A stretch of DNA of 64,000 nucleotides. It comes from Prorocentrum cordatum (taxonomy: Eukaryota; Sar; Dinophyceae; Prorocentrales; Prorocentraceae). The notes below the pieces were generated by a model, which saw only the letters and a list, made by a program, of their open reading frames with translations, searched no databases and was not told the origin of the DNA. Where the stretch lies: assembly GCA_963575745.1 (NCBI GenBank), contig CAUYUJ010020282.1:249315-313314 (forward strand), read 5' to 3'. This document shows positions 62,363-64,000 of this stretch, one piece after another (position 1 is the first letter of the stretch; each line of letters begins with the position of its first letter). Position numbers and translations under genes: made by a program.

Positions 62363-63485
62363 CAGCTGCATCAGGGAGCAGGACGGCTGGGACGCTCGCT
62401 GAGGAGTGTGCCCAGGAGGCTTCAGACTGGGGCGGCGGTGATATCCATGGCCAATACACGGTTGGAGCCCGATCGGCTTCTGAACCTTCGGTTCCTGATC
62501 TTGGGGTTCCCTATCCGATGCCCTCACCGTAGGTAGAAGGGGAAGGGGAAGCACGATGAGCAGGAGGAGGCACGGGGCGGCGCGTTCGGGGTGGGTGGGG
62601 GGGGGGCCTGCGTGCACTTCTGACGACCAGCGAGTCGCTCTTCCCTCGAGGACTGCGCCTCGGCTGGGCCCCGGGCTGGCAGATCGGTCCACCTTCTGAG
62701 TCTGTAGCGTGAGCCGCCAGAGTTTTGTCCGACCAGGGCTTCTCTTGCTCCTCTGTTGCTCCATTTGTTGCGCCTCCTAAGGGCCTGAGCCGCCGGAACT
62801 TGCTGTCCAACGCTTATCCTGCGCCTCTTGTGCTCTATTGCCTCCTGCCGCTTCTTGGGCACAGGATGGCATCCGTCGCGCAGTGCCCAAGCACGTCAAC
62901 TTGCTCACCTGTGCGTTTCACTCAATTATTCCTTCGTGTGGCTCTGTCTATGGCCGAATCGGTTTCCCAGTGATGACGATTTGTCCGTCTTGGTCACTAG
63001 GATCGGTTGCCAAAACCCGTACGTGGTTGTGCCCAATCATCACATGTCCAGCAAGGCGCACTTGTTTGGCATCAGCCTTAGACGTTTTCGTATTAGCAGG
63101 TGACAGATCCTACATTCGCCCATGTCTCATTAGGGCTGCTGCGGCTGTCGGCCTCCAGATTTCGAGGCAACTCGGGAACAGCTTGAGGAGGTCGGTGTTC
63201 AGAGCTGGTAGCGATTACCCGTCCGACGCCCGCGCGAGGTGAAGTCTAAAATCAAGTCAAACCCCATCAGATCATGGCGGGCCACCATCAAGCCTTTTTG
63301 GTTGCAGAGCAAGTTTGTATCTGGGGCATATCGGTTGCGCAGCCGGTCATGACATTCATGGATGCATAAATTTCGAAACGACAACTTGTAACATGTGACC
63401 ATGCGATGCGTTCTATGTGTAAATGTGAGTGAAAGTTTACGCATTCGTTTCAATCACGGTCGTGTTGATTTCACGATTCGTGTTT
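62363..63485. other. Unassigned, coding-like but unrecognised
   Basis: Moderate GC. Plus-strand frames 62838-63242 (VPKHVNLLTCAFHSIIPSC, AAAAVGLQISRQLGNSLRRS) and 62828-63103 have natural residue use but no family, and the frame is not maintained. A minus-strand frame at 63199-63453 is likewise unassigned. It could be a decayed gene. Confidence 0.35.
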
Positions 63486-63487
63486 CT

Positions 63488-63656
63488 TTAATTTCTCAAG
63501 CGTCGTCGCCGTCGTCGTCCTCTTTGGCGTCGTCGTCGATTCCGTCGTCGTTGTCGCCGTGGTCGTCCTTCCTCCTCCCTCGTCGTCGTCGTCGTCCGTC
63601 GTCGGCGTCTCGTCGTCGTCCCTCCTATTTCGCCGCCGTCGTCGTCGTCGTCTTCT

Positions 63657-63692
<36 letters not shown>

Positions 63693-63805
63693 TCGGCGTC
63701 GTCGTCGTTTTCGTCGTCGAAGTCGTCGGAGTCGTCGTCGGTGTCGTCGTAGTCGTCGGCGTCGTCGTCGTCGCTGTCGTCGTCGGCGTCGGTGTCGCTG
63801 CCAAG
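63488..63805. repeat. (CGT)n trinucleotide tract
   Basis: About 315 bp of CGT/GTC repeat with CCT, CAT and TTC interruptions. Poly-Val, poly-Ser, poly-Arg and (minus) poly-Asp frames are artefacts. Confidence 0.97.
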
Positions 63806-64000
63806 TGCCATTTGGTACCTACCGTGACGGTCTTACGAGGTCTTGCGACCAAGTTGCAGGTGGGAGGGTGGGACGTTTGCACGAGCAGTGGGGAGGACAG
63901 GTTCAAGACAGTCAAAGTAGCTTGCACCCCGTAGACTTCACCGCGCAGGTTCTCTTGCCCTGAGGACAAAATATGGACTACCACTCTCTGGAGGCTGTTA
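63806..64000 (+). pseudogene. Coding-like fragment at the right edge
   Basis: A frame reads HLVPTVTVLRGLATKLQVGG, WDVCTSSGEDRFKTVKVACT, a TAG at about 63932-63934, then SPRRFSCPEDKIWTTTLWRL in the same frame to the window end. Residue mix is natural. It may be an exon or retroelement fragment continuing beyond the window; the family is not recognised. Confidence 0.35.

Overview
The window looks like nuclear DNA from a dinoflagellate. Four observations support this. (1) Degenerate non-LTR retrotransposon reading frames resemble the endonuclease and reverse-transcriptase proteins that are very abundant in dinoflagellate genomes. (2) Two likely introns have short direct repeats exactly at their splice junctions, as dinoflagellate introner-type introns do, and one has a GC-AG boundary. 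(3) Multi-copy, dinoflagellate-style protein fragments are present. (4) Most of the sequence is simple repeat, minisatellite and dispersed repeat. I see no bacterial operon, Shine-Dalgarno signal or phage gene. The genus cannot be fixed from the sequence alone; a large-genome species such as Prorocentrum or Polarella would fit. A run of 100 N at 49939-50038 marks a scaffold gap.

Layout. 0.8-5.8 kb: decayed LINE-like element 1 (endonuclease, linker, reverse transcriptase with a damaged catalytic motif, C-terminal region). 6.6-11.7 kb: CTC/CCA/GGA/CT simple repeats, one half of a long inverted duplication, and a nested palindrome at 10.5 kb. 11.7-16.2 kb: LINE-like element 2 (ORF1-like coiled-coil ORF, endonuclease, reverse transcriptase), split inside the reverse transcriptase by a ~1.27 kb element with short terminal inverted repeats. 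16.4-20 kb: few repeats and no recognised gene. 20-25.5 kb: the second half of the inverted duplication, a 1.3 kb GGA tract, a CCGAC/TTAGGGT satellite that reverses direction, and a CCTAGGG array. 25.5-27.5 kb: an 83-bp-unit array and a CTTGG-type repeat. 27.5-28.7 kb: exons of a membrane protein followed by a PAS-like segment, interrupted by a 339-bp introner-like intron. 29-35.9 kb: compound pentamer and GGCGACG minisatellites, three copies of a long dispersed repeat, and a 1.3 kb element with 43-bp inverted repeats and a (GAT)n core. 36.6-43.4 kb: a near full-length but broken copy of a large multi-copy gene family that I recall from dinoflagellate predicted proteomes. 43.8-54.4 kb: 9-bp, 77-bp and longer tandem arrays, TG/TAG tracts and the gap. 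54.6-62.4 kb: 83-bp arrays again, exons of a gene with a 33-residue poly-Asp run and a CxxC...CxxC finger, foldback elements, and two more copies of the introner-like sequence. 62.7-64 kb: unassigned sequence and a (CGT)n tract.

The genes do not form a pathway. Two loci look like possibly functional exon sets (27.55-28.67 and 57.07-58.48 kb). The remaining coding sequence is decayed transposable-element or multigene-family sequence. The most interesting features are the related intron and free copies of the introner-like family, the dispersed 83-bp array family with a conserved end motif, and the large broken gene family. All family assignments come from reading translations and from memory; no search was run.
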